From assembly GCA_002293365.1 (NCBI GenBank), contig DBDD01000341.1, forward strand, positions 1 to 10,342: 10,342 nucleotides of DNA, given 5' to 3'. The notes under the pieces were generated by a model, which ran no database searches, was not told the DNA's origin, and saw only the letters and a list, made by a program, of their open reading frames with translations. The position numbers and the translations under genes are program-made. Within the stretch, counting starts at the first letter, position 1; each line of letters starts with the position of its first letter. Source of the DNA: Christensenella sp. UBA941. GTDB lineage: Bacteria; Bacillota; Clostridia; Christensenellales; UBA941. This document shows positions 1 through 5,688 of this stretch, piece by piece.

Positions 1-99
1 GGCGGGTTCCTGCGCTGCCGGAGCGGGCGCGGGCGCGCAACCAAACGCCATTGCGCAAATCATAACCAGTGCCAACGAGATCAACAGAGCTTTTTTCAT
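1..99 (-). CDS. Lipoprotein, N-terminal fragment (probable substrate-binding protein)
   Basis: Only the first 33 codons are in the window; the gene runs off the left edge. The protein begins with two lysines after the Met, then a hydrophobic stretch (ALLISLALVMICAMA), then the lipobox AFGC with Cys21 as the likely lipidated residue. An Ala/Pro-rich linker follows (APAPAPAAQEPA). This is a type II signal peptide, so the mature protein should be anchored on the outer face of the membrane. The start is fixed by AGGAGG nine bases upstream. It lies 59 bases downstream of the aminotransferase gene on the same strand and is probably in the same operon. Lipoproteins of this form in such positions are most often ABC-transporter solute-binding proteins, but no binding domain is visible here, so that role is inferred from context only. 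Confidence 0.8.
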   Translation of the reverse strand, partial: MKKALLISLALVMICAMAFGCAPAPAPAAQEPA

Positions 100-107
100 T
101 GAAAATG

Positions 108-114
108 TCCTCCT
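108..114 (-). promoter_or_regulatory. Strong ribosome binding site of the lipoprotein gene
   Basis: The minus strand reads AGGAGGA here. The core AGGAGG ends nine bases before the ATG at 99-97. It is a near-perfect Shine-Dalgarno sequence, in keeping with high expression of a binding protein. Confidence 0.8.
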
Positions 115-124
115 GGTTTATTTA

Positions 125-145
125 TTTTAAGCGTTTCGCTTAAAA
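125..145 (-). repeat. Perfect 9-bp inverted repeat (hairpin) between aminotransferase and lipoprotein genes
   Basis: TTTTAAGCG and CGCTTAAAA form a perfect nine-base-pair stem around a three-base loop. It starts 13 bases after the aminotransferase stop codon and ends ten bases before the lipoprotein Shine-Dalgarno. On the minus strand it is followed by an A-rich run (TAAATAAACC), not a U-tract, so it does not look like a classical intrinsic terminator. It could be an mRNA-stabilising or processing hairpin that uncouples lipoprotein expression from the enzymes, or an operator. The symmetry is certain; the function is open. Confidence 0.6.
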
Positions 146-158
146 CTCTTTCATTTGT

Positions 159-1586
159 TTAGATATTTCCAGCTTCGTCCAAGCATCTGCCCAGTACGTC
201 CAATACAAGATCGATGTCTTTCTTTGTTATCACATACGGCGGCATAAACGTCATGCGGTTTCCGTAGTAGCTCGAAAGGTTTATTAGCACGCCGTATTCC
301 AGCGCACGGCGAACGACGAACCCGGTCGCATCGGCGGCAGGTTCTTTTGTTTTGCGATCTTTGACCAGCTCGATACCCAGTCCAAGCCCAATGCCTTCTA
401 CGCAGCCAATAAGCGCCTGCCTCTTTTGCAGTTCCAGCAGCCCGTCTTTGAAGTATGCGCCCAAATCCGCGACTTGCCCGAGCAAGCCTTGTTCTTTTAT
501 AGTCCGTATCGTTGTCGACGCCGCCTTGCAGCCAAGGGCGTTGCCGTGCCATGTGCCCATATGCTTGTCCGGCTTGCCCTTCCAAACGTCCATGATCTCG
601 CGCTTGCCCATTACGGCGGAAAGCGGCCATACTCCGGCGCTTAGGGCCTTTGATGTGACGATCATATCGGGCGTTACGCCATAGTTCTCTATACACCACC
701 ATTTGCCGGTTCTGCCCATGCCTATAGCAATCTCGTCCGCGATGAAAACGATACCGTATTCGTCGCAGATTTCACGAATGCCCTGGAAATACTCTTTTGG
801 CGCGTAGACGCCGCCGCCGTGGAATTGCGCGGGCTCGACAATCAGCGTGGAGACGAGGTTCGTCTTTGTATTCGGGTCGTACAGGCCGTACTCCGGCGAG
901 CGGAACATCTCCTTCAGCGCTTTTATGCAGAACATATCGCAGGATGGGTATTCCCTACCATAGAAGCAGCGGTAGCAATACGGGAACGGTATCCGTACGA
1001 TGTCGTTTTTGATCGCGGGAACCTTTTCCCGGTAGTAGGCGCACGGCGTCGCGGACATGCCGCCGCTCATCCTGCCGTGATACGCGCCGTAATATGAAAT
1101 GATGGCGTGCTGCGGCGAAGGCGTAGAGTATTCCGCAATTTGCAGCGCCAGCTCCACCGCCGCGCTGCCGCCAATCTCGGTATGCACCACGGCGTTGCCC
1201 AGCATATCACCCGGAGCTATGCTCGCCAGCTCTTTGACCAACTCCGCGCGCGGTATCGTAGGCATGTCCGCAACGTGCATCAGCTGATGCGCCTGCTTAT
1301 AGACGGCATCGATTACGCCCGTCGGAATATGCCCAAGGCAAGACGCGGCGAAGGGGCCGTATGTATCGATATACTCGTTGCCGTCGGCGTCCCATTGCCT
1401 GACGTTATCCTGACGCTCGAAAACGGGTATACGATCCTCTCCGTCAAACGTCGCGCGCCAATAGGTACCGCCGCCTTCATATTCGAACAGATCTTTTTTC
1501 AGTTCCCTGGACTTAGGGCCCGGCACTTCGCGAAGCTCGCCGCACGATTTCCCCAAACAGTTTTTGCACTCGCCCTGTTCACACAT
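159..1586 (-). CDS. Class-III PLP-dependent aminotransferase with Cys-rich N-terminus
   Basis: A 475-residue fold-type I aminotransferase of the class III (omega/GABA/acetylornithine) family, expected to move an amino group from an amine or amino acid to an oxoacid in the cytoplasm. Visible motifs are YGAYHGR (166-172), VEPAQFHGG (250-258), the PLP-ring aspartate in ADEIAIGMGRTG (Asp284), the Schiff-base lysine in TSKALSAG (Lys313) and GTWHGNALGC (344-353). Length is normal for the family or slightly long. The ATG at 1586 is chosen because AGGAG lies eight bases upstream; the upstream alternative in the same frame would overlap the peptidase gene. The first 15 residues hold four cysteines (2, 7, 10, 15), and another cluster sits at 204, 207, 216 and 220. 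The start is five bases after the M20 peptidase stop, so the two are cotranscribed. The substrate cannot be told from sequence; beta-alanine, GABA, acetylornithine-like or other omega-amines are all possible. Confidence 0.93.
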   Translation of the reverse strand: MCEQGECKNCLGKSCGELREVPGPKSRELKKDLFEYEGGGTYWRATFDGEDRIPVFERQDNVRQWDADGNEYIDTYGPFAASCLGHIPTGVIDAVYKQAHQLMHVADMPTIPRAELVKELASIAPGDMLGNAVVHTEIGGSAAVELALQIAEYSTPSPQHAIISYYGAYHGRMSGGMSATPCAYYREKVPAIKNDIVRIPFPYCYRCFYGREYPSCDMFCIKALKEMFRSPEYGLYDPNTKTNLVSTLIVEPAQFHGGGVYAPKEYFQGIREICDEYGIVFIADEIAIGMGRTGKWWCIENYGVTPDMIVTSKALSAGVWPLSAVMGKREIMDVWKGKPDKHMGTWHGNALGCKAASTTIRTIKEQGLLGQVADLGAYFKDGLLELQKRQALIGCVEGIGLGLGIELVKDRKTKEPAADATGFVVRRALEYGVLINLSSYYGNRMTFMPPYVITKKDIDLVLDVLGRCLDEAGNI

Positions 1587-1591
1587 ACCTA

Positions 1592-2893
1592 TCACTCCTG
1601 TTCTTCTAATTTTTCTGTTACGCCGCACCAAGAAGCTATCAGCAGCGCAAGCACCTTGGAATGCTCAAGCAGCTTATCTACGCAAACGTTTTCATTCGGC
1701 GCGTGAGCGTACATAATATCGCCCGCGCCAAACATAAGCCCCGGCGTGCCAAAATTATTCGACAGCAATCGCATATCCGTTCCCGCTTCAAAGCCGCAAA
1801 TCTCAGCTTCTTCTCCCGTCGTATCCCTATAGCATTGCTTGGCAAGCTCGACAAACGGATGATCGGACGGCGTTTCCGCCGGTTCATATAGCAGCCCGAA
1901 CCATTCAATTTTTGGCGGATGCTCCGCCAGCCAGCCGTCGCCATCGCACGCCGAGAACACGGCGCGCTCGAACATCGCCTTTACATCGGCGCTCTTTTCG
2001 CCGGGAACGTATTCAATGCAGCCTTCGAGCATGCACGTTTCGGCGACGCCGCTGGTAAACTGCCCGCCCCGAAAAATACCGAGCGTAACGGGCGCGCTTA
2101 GCGGATAGCCGCTGTACAGCGGATGTTTTTTGCAGATCGCCTCATTGCGGAAGGCTTCAAGCTCCTCGAGCTTACGCGCGATGAGCATGCCCTTCTCTAT
2201 CGCGCTGACGCCTCTGTATTTTGTGCCGCCATGCGACGCTTTGCCCATTATATGTACGCGCCAAAACGCCGCGCCGCGATGGGCGGGGGCGATTTTGTTG
2301 GAGGTAGGCTCCGGATATATGGCCGCGTCATAATCCGTATAGCCGCGCAGTATGGACGCAACCGTACCGTTCCCGCCGTTTTCCTCGGCAGGCACGCTCA
2401 TAACCGTCAGCTTGCCCTCCAAATCCAGCCCCAAATCCCTTAATACTTGAATCGCAAACAGCGTCGATGCCAATCCGCTTTTCATATCGCTCGCGCCGCG
2501 CCCAAACAGCTTGCCGTCGCGCTCTACGCACTTAAATGGATCGCTGTCCCATTTTTCGATGGGCTGCTCGTTCACAACGTCGATATGGCAGTTGATCAAC
2601 AGGGACTTGCCTGTTCCACTGTTCGGACACGTCCCGCCGACCACCGGCCTGCCTTTAAAGCTCTCTCCGGTTTGGGAAAACAGCGCGCTTTCCTTCATTA
2701 GAGAGTCGTCCGGCTCCCAAAAATCAACCGACAAGCCAACTTCCTCCATCAAGCGGCGCGCGACTTCTTGTACGCCGCCCTCATGCCCTGTAACGCTGGG
2801 AACGTCAATCAGTTTAGCGCACATATCCACCAGCGTACGGCTATTTTTGTTGGCTTGCTCTTCAATTCTTCTTGTCAATACTCGAGAGTCCAT
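1592..2893 (-). CDS. M20-family metallopeptidase/deacylase (ArgE/DapE type)
   Basis: A 433-residue cytoplasmic zinc hydrolase of peptidase family M20, which cleaves an N-acyl or peptide bond to release a free amine. Key residues are visible: His103 and Asp105 in NCHIDVV, the bridging Asp136 in GRGASDMKSG, the general base Glu170 and metal ligand Glu171 in PAEENGG, Glu195 in IYPEPTS, and His397 in YAHAPNE. The lid/dimerisation domain (about 205-320) contains ASHGG with His221. The layout resembles ArgE, DapE and formylaminopyrimidine deformylase (YlmB); it is longer than E. coli ArgE because of extra sequence before the HxD motif. The ATG follows AAGGAG by five bases. It is the first gene of the cluster, just downstream of two LacI-type operators and followed at once by the aminotransferase. 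The acyl substrate is unknown; calling it argE or dapE would be unsafe. Confidence 0.93.
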   Translation of the reverse strand: MDSRVLTRRIEEQANKNSRTLVDMCAKLIDVPSVTGHEGGVQEVARRLMEEVGLSVDFWEPDDSLMKESALFSQTGESFKGRPVVGGTCPNSGTGKSLLINCHIDVVNEQPIEKWDSDPFKCVERDGKLFGRGASDMKSGLASTLFAIQVLRDLGLDLEGKLTVMSVPAEENGGNGTVASILRGYTDYDAAIYPEPTSNKIAPAHRGAAFWRVHIMGKASHGGTKYRGVSAIEKGMLIARKLEELEAFRNEAICKKHPLYSGYPLSAPVTLGIFRGGQFTSGVAETCMLEGCIEYVPGEKSADVKAMFERAVFSACDGDGWLAEHPPKIEWFGLLYEPAETPSDHPFVELAKQCYRDTTGEEAEICGFEAGTDMRLLSNNFGTPGLMFGAGDIMYAHAPNENVCVDKLLEHSKVLALLIASWCGVTEKLEEQE

Positions 2894-2907
2894 ATAATCT
2901 CCTTATA

Positions 2908-2919
2908 GCAAACGTTTGC
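2908..2919. promoter_or_regulatory. LacI/GalR-type operator O1 (perfect palindrome)
   Basis: GCAAACGTTTGC is a perfect 12-bp palindrome with the central CpG typical of LacI-family operators. It lies between the predicted transcription start and the Shine-Dalgarno of the M20 gene, four bases upstream of the latter, where bound repressor would block initiation or early elongation. The likely ligand is the LacI-family protein encoded just upstream. Confidence 0.8.
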
Positions 2920-2927
2920 GTTTCCGT

Positions 2928-2933
2928 ATTATA
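2928..2933 (-). promoter_or_regulatory. -10 element of the M20/aminotransferase operon promoter
   Basis: The minus strand reads TATAAT, a perfect sigma-A -10 hexamer, about 35 bases upstream of the M20 start codon and sitting between two operators. No good -35 is present: at 17-bp spacing the hexamer is ACAACG (2956-2951). The predicted start is around 2921. Confidence 0.65.
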
Positions 2934-2939
2934 TTTGAT

Positions 2940-2951
2940 GCAAACGTTTAC
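2940..2951. promoter_or_regulatory. LacI/GalR-type operator O2
   Basis: GCAAACGTTTAC differs from the neighbouring perfect palindrome at one position. It falls between the predicted -10 and -35 elements, so repressor binding would exclude RNA polymerase. Its centre is 32 bp from that of O1, about three helical turns, which places the two sites on the same DNA face. Confidence 0.78.
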
Positions 2952-3023
2952 GTTGTGATAACTCACTGCTCTTTTGCGCATAATCGCGGTCTGTTTGGAG
3001 TCTGTGCGAAATACTTCTTTAGT

Positions 3024-4028
3024 TCAATTCAACACCGGCGCGCAGGAATCCCTGACCTTTAATCTGGCGGGAAACGAAATGATCCTCGGTTGGCCGGTAT
3101 ATCTATTTTCAATTCTTTCTATCACCATTCGGGCTGATATTTCTCCCATCTGATGCAATGAACGTTCGATCATGGTCAAGCCCGGATTTAAATATGCCGC
3201 GAAATCAAAATCCTCAAAGCCAATAATCGAAATATCTTGCGGTATTCGCAGCCTCATATCCTTAATTGCTTTATACGCGCCGATGGTCATCAAGTTGTTG
3301 TGCGCCACGACCGCGGTAGGGCGGCGCTCCATATTTAGCAGCTTGATAGCGGCGAGGTAGGCTTCGGATTCATTTAGCGCACCGGAAAGCATGTACTCCG
3401 GACGTATATCAAGACCGTGCTCCGTCATGCCCTCCTTGAAGCCTTTCAAGCGTTCTCCGGCGACCACGTCTGTCGGCTGCCCATGAATCAAGGCAATGTT
3501 CTTGTGTCCCAGAGCGGCCAGATGCCCAACTTGCTGCCTCGCCCCGCCAATATTATCCATCGTCACGGTATCCGCCGTTATATTCGCTTTTTGCCTATCC
3601 AGCGCCAATATGCTTGTACCATAGTTTTTAAGCTTTTTAAGAGTGCTTTCCTGAGGGCCGACAAAGCTTGCGACAATTCCGGCTATGCGGTAGCTCAGAA
3701 AAAGATCGATCTGATCCCTCTCTTGTTTTACGCTTTCGTTGGTATTGCCTATTACGATGTTGTACCCTTGTTCCCGGCAGACCGACTCCAAGCCTTGGTA
3801 TATCGTTATAAAAAACGGGTTGGCAAAGTTCGAAATTAAAAAGCCAATCGCCTTGGATTTTGAGGTTCTAAGCGTGCGCGCGTTATTGTCGGGTACATAA
3901 GCGTTCGCTTCCAATAGCTGCAAAATCCTTTGTTTGGTGTCGTCGGAAACTCCGGGCCGATTGTTGATCACCCTGGAAACCGTAGCTATAGAAACATCGG
4001 CTTGCTGCGCGATTGTCTTTTGATTCAT
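3024..4028 (-). CDS. LacI/GalR-family transcriptional regulator
   Basis: A 334-residue repressor of usual family length. Residues 3-23 form the helix-turn-helix (TIAQQADVSIATVSRVINN); residues about 49-59 (NARTLRTSKSK) form the hinge helix that places a leucine in the minor groove at a central CpG. The periplasmic-binding-protein-like effector domain covers about 60-330, with NFANPFF (68-73), GERLKGF (191-197) and IGFEDFDFAAY (269-279). The ATG at 4028 is chosen because GGAGG lies six bases upstream; the in-frame GTG at 4055 lacks a comparable site. The recognition helix (IATVSRVIN) resembles that of GalR/CcpA-like members, which bind AA-CG-TT palindromes, and such palindromes flank the gene on both sides. 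It probably represses the downstream M20/aminotransferase operon and itself. Family effectors are usually sugars or nucleobases; the effector here is unknown. Confidence 0.95.
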   Translation of the reverse strand: MNQKTIAQQADVSIATVSRVINNRPGVSDDTKQRILQLLEANAYVPDNNARTLRTSKSKAIGFLISNFANPFFITIYQGLESVCREQGYNIVIGNTNESVKQERDQIDLFLSYRIAGIVASFVGPQESTLKKLKNYGTSILALDRQKANITADTVTMDNIGGARQQVGHLAALGHKNIALIHGQPTDVVAGERLKGFKEGMTEHGLDIRPEYMLSGALNESEAYLAAIKLLNMERRPTAVVAHNNLMTIGAYKAIKDMRLRIPQDISIIGFEDFDFAAYLNPGLTMIERSLHQMGEISARMVIERIENRYTGQPRIISFPARLKVRDSCAPVLN

Positions 4029-4034
4029 TGCGAT

Positions 4035-4039
4035 CCTCC
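4035..4039 (-). promoter_or_regulatory. Ribosome binding site deciding the lacI-family start
   Basis: GGAGG on the minus strand lies six bases before the ATG at 4028. It selects this ATG over the in-frame GTG 27 bases upstream. Confidence 0.75.
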
Positions 4040-4065
4040 GTTTATGCCGCAGCACAACAATCGAT

Positions 4066-4077
4066 GTAATCGTTTAC
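4066..4077. promoter_or_regulatory. LacI/GalR-type operator O3 in the regulator's own leader
   Basis: GTAATCGTTTAC matches the palindrome GTAAACGTTTAC at 11 of 12 positions. It lies in the leader of the regulator gene, roughly 30-40 bases after the predicted transcription start, where bound repressor would act as a roadblock. It shares with O1 and O2 the right-hand flank CGTT. This suggests autoregulation. Confidence 0.62.
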
Positions 4078-4111
4078 GTTCGCAATCATCAACGCTTTTG
4101 TTTGTGGGCTC

Positions 4112-4140
4112 ATTATAGCTCACGCCCATTTTACTGTCAA
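4112..4140 (-). promoter_or_regulatory. Consensus sigma-A promoter of the LacI-family regulator
   Basis: The minus strand has TTGACA (4140-4135), a 17-base spacer, and TATAAT (4117-4112): both hexamers and the spacer are perfect consensus. The predicted transcription start is near 4105, giving a leader of about 77 bases that contains operator O3. Such a strong promoter fits a regulator that limits its own synthesis. Confidence 0.85.
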
Positions 4141-4184
4141 CATCTTTTTTTGGGTCGTGAAAACTTAGCAAACGCTATCCACTT

Positions 4185-5480
4185 TCATTTTACCGGAACG
4201 TATCCTGTCGCATCGACTAGATATTGCCCTTGAGGCGACAATATCCAATTGATTAGTTTGTCGATATTTTCTGTGCGTTCTTCGTTCAAATACGCTCCGC
4301 CGCGCTTTGCCGTAACGGCGTAAAAATCTTCCGCCAGCGGATAAGCGCCGCTCGCGATATTTTCACGCACAGGCGCGACGCCGTCGATGGAGAGCAGCTT
4401 GATCTCGCTCTCGCCTACCATATCTTTTATATAGAATAAGAACGAATACCCGAGCGAATTGTTGTAGTTCCGGTACGACGCGACGCGCTTAACCATACCT
4501 ATCATCAGGTTGAAAACATCCTCTTCCGGCGCTTTGACTAGCGGAGAGCCGTCCAGAACCTTTTCCAGCATCGTCTGGCTGCCGGAGCTGTCCGGGCGCT
4601 GATACGCGCGAATAGCGCCGTTACCGCCGCCTACCTCTTGCCAGGACGTAACATCGCCCGCGTAGATGCGCTTTATATCGGCCAAGGAAAGGTTCTCGGC
4701 AGCATTTCTGCTGTTTACAAAGAATATGAACGCCTCGCGCCCAATGGGCGTAAGTATGAGCTCCAGTCCCCTTTCTTCCGCCATCGCCCGCTGCTCGTTT
4801 GAAACGCCCATGAGAAAGACGACGTCGGCATAGCCGTCGAGCAGGTTTTGAAAGGCTTGAGGCGTAGTCGAACAGGCGACCAGCGTCCCGTGCTCCGGAT
4901 CGTCTGCTCCCAAAGCGTAGTAGGGCGAATAATTCCCTTCCGGATACGAGGCGCGTACGAAAGCCGAGTAGAGCGGGTACAGCGCCGTGGCCCCGTCCAT
5001 ACGCGGCAGGTTTTCAGTCAGCTTCAGCGTCGATACTTCGCTCAGCGTTTTCACTTTCGTAGACGGCGTATCCGAATCGAGGTCGCCGAATGGCATATAT
5101 TGATACAACTGTACATCCTGCTCGGGGATTTCCATAATCGAGCGCTTGTATATTTCCGGCCCCGCGAAAACGGCGAAAACCAGCACGACCGCGCCCGCTA
5201 TGGAAATCGCGGATATGCGCCGGGTCTTCGGCGTAAACAGCCTCCATACCATCAATATACCGATCATGAATACGCCGCCGCACGCCACAAGCGGCAGCCA
5301 CATGCCGTGCATTCCTAAGCTATCCTGCAGCACCAGCATAGACAGCGCCAGCGAAAAGAGGAAAAGGCTAAGGGCGCTGAGCACGCACAATAGCGTCTTT
5401 ACGACGACGTTTTTGAGAAAATAAGCGGCGACGAGGGAGGCAAGCCCTATTAGCGCCAGTATAATAAAGATAACCGGCAT
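4185..5480 (-). CDS. PstS-like phosphate-binding domain protein with four N-terminal transmembrane helices
   Basis: A 431-residue protein. Four hydrophobic segments (about 2-20, 26-50, 60-80, 89-108) are followed by a periplasmic-binding-protein domain of PstS type (about 150-431) that should lie outside the membrane. Visible features are LPRMDGATALYPLYSAF (158-174), GREAFIFFVNSRN (247-259), IYAGDVTSWQEVGG (272-285), and RPDSSGSQTM (295-304), which corresponds to the phosphate-binding R..SGT loop of PstS. The ATG at 5480 is chosen because AGGAGG lies nine bases upstream; the in-frame TTG at 5522 lies upstream of the predicted -10 and cannot be the start. Typical PstS is a lipoprotein or secreted protein, so the helical anchor is unusual. 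No pstCAB or phoU gene is adjacent. It may bind phosphate or another oxyanion for sensing or capture; this is inference. Confidence 0.87.
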   Translation of the reverse strand: MPVIFIILALIGLASLVAAYFLKNVVVKTLLCVLSALSLFLFSLALSMLVLQDSLGMHGMWLPLVACGGVFMIGILMVWRLFTPKTRRISAISIAGAVVLVFAVFAGPEIYKRSIMEIPEQDVQLYQYMPFGDLDSDTPSTKVKTLSEVSTLKLTENLPRMDGATALYPLYSAFVRASYPEGNYSPYYALGADDPEHGTLVACSTTPQAFQNLLDGYADVVFLMGVSNEQRAMAEERGLELILTPIGREAFIFFVNSRNAAENLSLADIKRIYAGDVTSWQEVGGGNGAIRAYQRPDSSGSQTMLEKVLDGSPLVKAPEEDVFNLMIGMVKRVASYRNYNNSLGYSFLFYIKDMVGESEIKLLSIDGVAPVRENIASGAYPLAEDFYAVTAKRGGAYLNEERTENIDKLINWILSPQGQYLVDATGYVPVK

Positions 5481-5488
5481 TCCTGTTA

Positions 5489-5495
5489 TCCTCCT
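5489..5495 (-). promoter_or_regulatory. Ribosome binding site deciding the start of the PstS-like gene
   Basis: AGGAGGA on the minus strand; the AGGAGG core ends nine bases before the ATG at 5480. It rules out the longer reading from the TTG at 5522. Confidence 0.78.
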
Positions 5496-5510
5496 ATGCA
5501 GAATTGCTTC

Positions 5511-5540
5511 ATTATAAGCCAATACTTAGTTTTAAAACAA
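5511..5540 (-). promoter_or_regulatory. Probable promoter of the PstS-like gene
   Basis: A perfect TATAAT lies at 5516-5511 on the minus strand, 30 bases upstream of the start codon. The -35 is weak: TTGTTT (5540-5535) at 18-base spacing or TGTTTT at 17. The predicted start near 5504 leaves a short leader holding the Shine-Dalgarno sequence. Confidence 0.5.
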
Positions 5541-5551
5541 GCTTTCCCAAC

Positions 5552-5565
5552 ATATGCCTGCATAT
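5552..5565. repeat. Short inverted repeat in the divergent intergenic region
   Basis: ATATGC-CT-GCATAT is a perfect six-base inverted repeat with a two-base spacer. It lies just upstream of the promoter of the PstS-like gene and about 125 bases before the nitroreductase start. It could be a regulator-binding site for either gene; nothing in the sequence names the protein. Confidence 0.35.
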
Positions 5566-5588
5566 TGCTTTAATAAATATTGATAGGC

Positions 5589-5601
5589 CGGCGAAACGCC
5601 G
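5589..5601. repeat. Short hairpin CGGCG-AAA-CGCCG in the divergent intergenic region
   Basis: Perfect five-base-pair GC-only stem with an AAA loop, followed on the plus strand by CAAAAAGG. It lies between the two divergent promoters. There is no U-tract on either side, so it is not a clear terminator. Confidence 0.3.
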
Positions 5602-5688
5602 CAAAAAGGATAAATCAGCACGAAAGGCGAAATTAATACGTATATTTATTTGAGAATACTAAGAACCAGCAAGGAGTTTAACATAGCT

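Noticed and set aside
125..145. Intrinsic terminator at the end of the aminotransferase gene
   Set aside because: The hairpin is perfect but AT-rich and followed by an A-rich rather than a U-rich run on the transcript strand; a strong downstream ribosome binding site suggests read-through.
151..702. A 183-codon open frame on the minus strand
   Set aside because: Out-of-frame shadow inside the aminotransferase; low-complexity basic composition and no ribosome binding site that I can see.
1107..1706. A 199-codon open frame on the plus strand
   Set aside because: It lies antisense to the well-supported aminotransferase and the end of the M20 gene, shows no recognisable domain, and has an arginine/alanine-rich composition typical of shadow frames.
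4091..4102. Another LacI operator (AACGCTTTTG)
   Set aside because: Only about half of the palindrome positions match the three better sites.
5641..5646. TATATT as the nitroreductase -10 element
   Set aside because: Plausible in position, but no acceptable -35 hexamer is found at 16-18 bases upstream, so I do not list it as a promoter.
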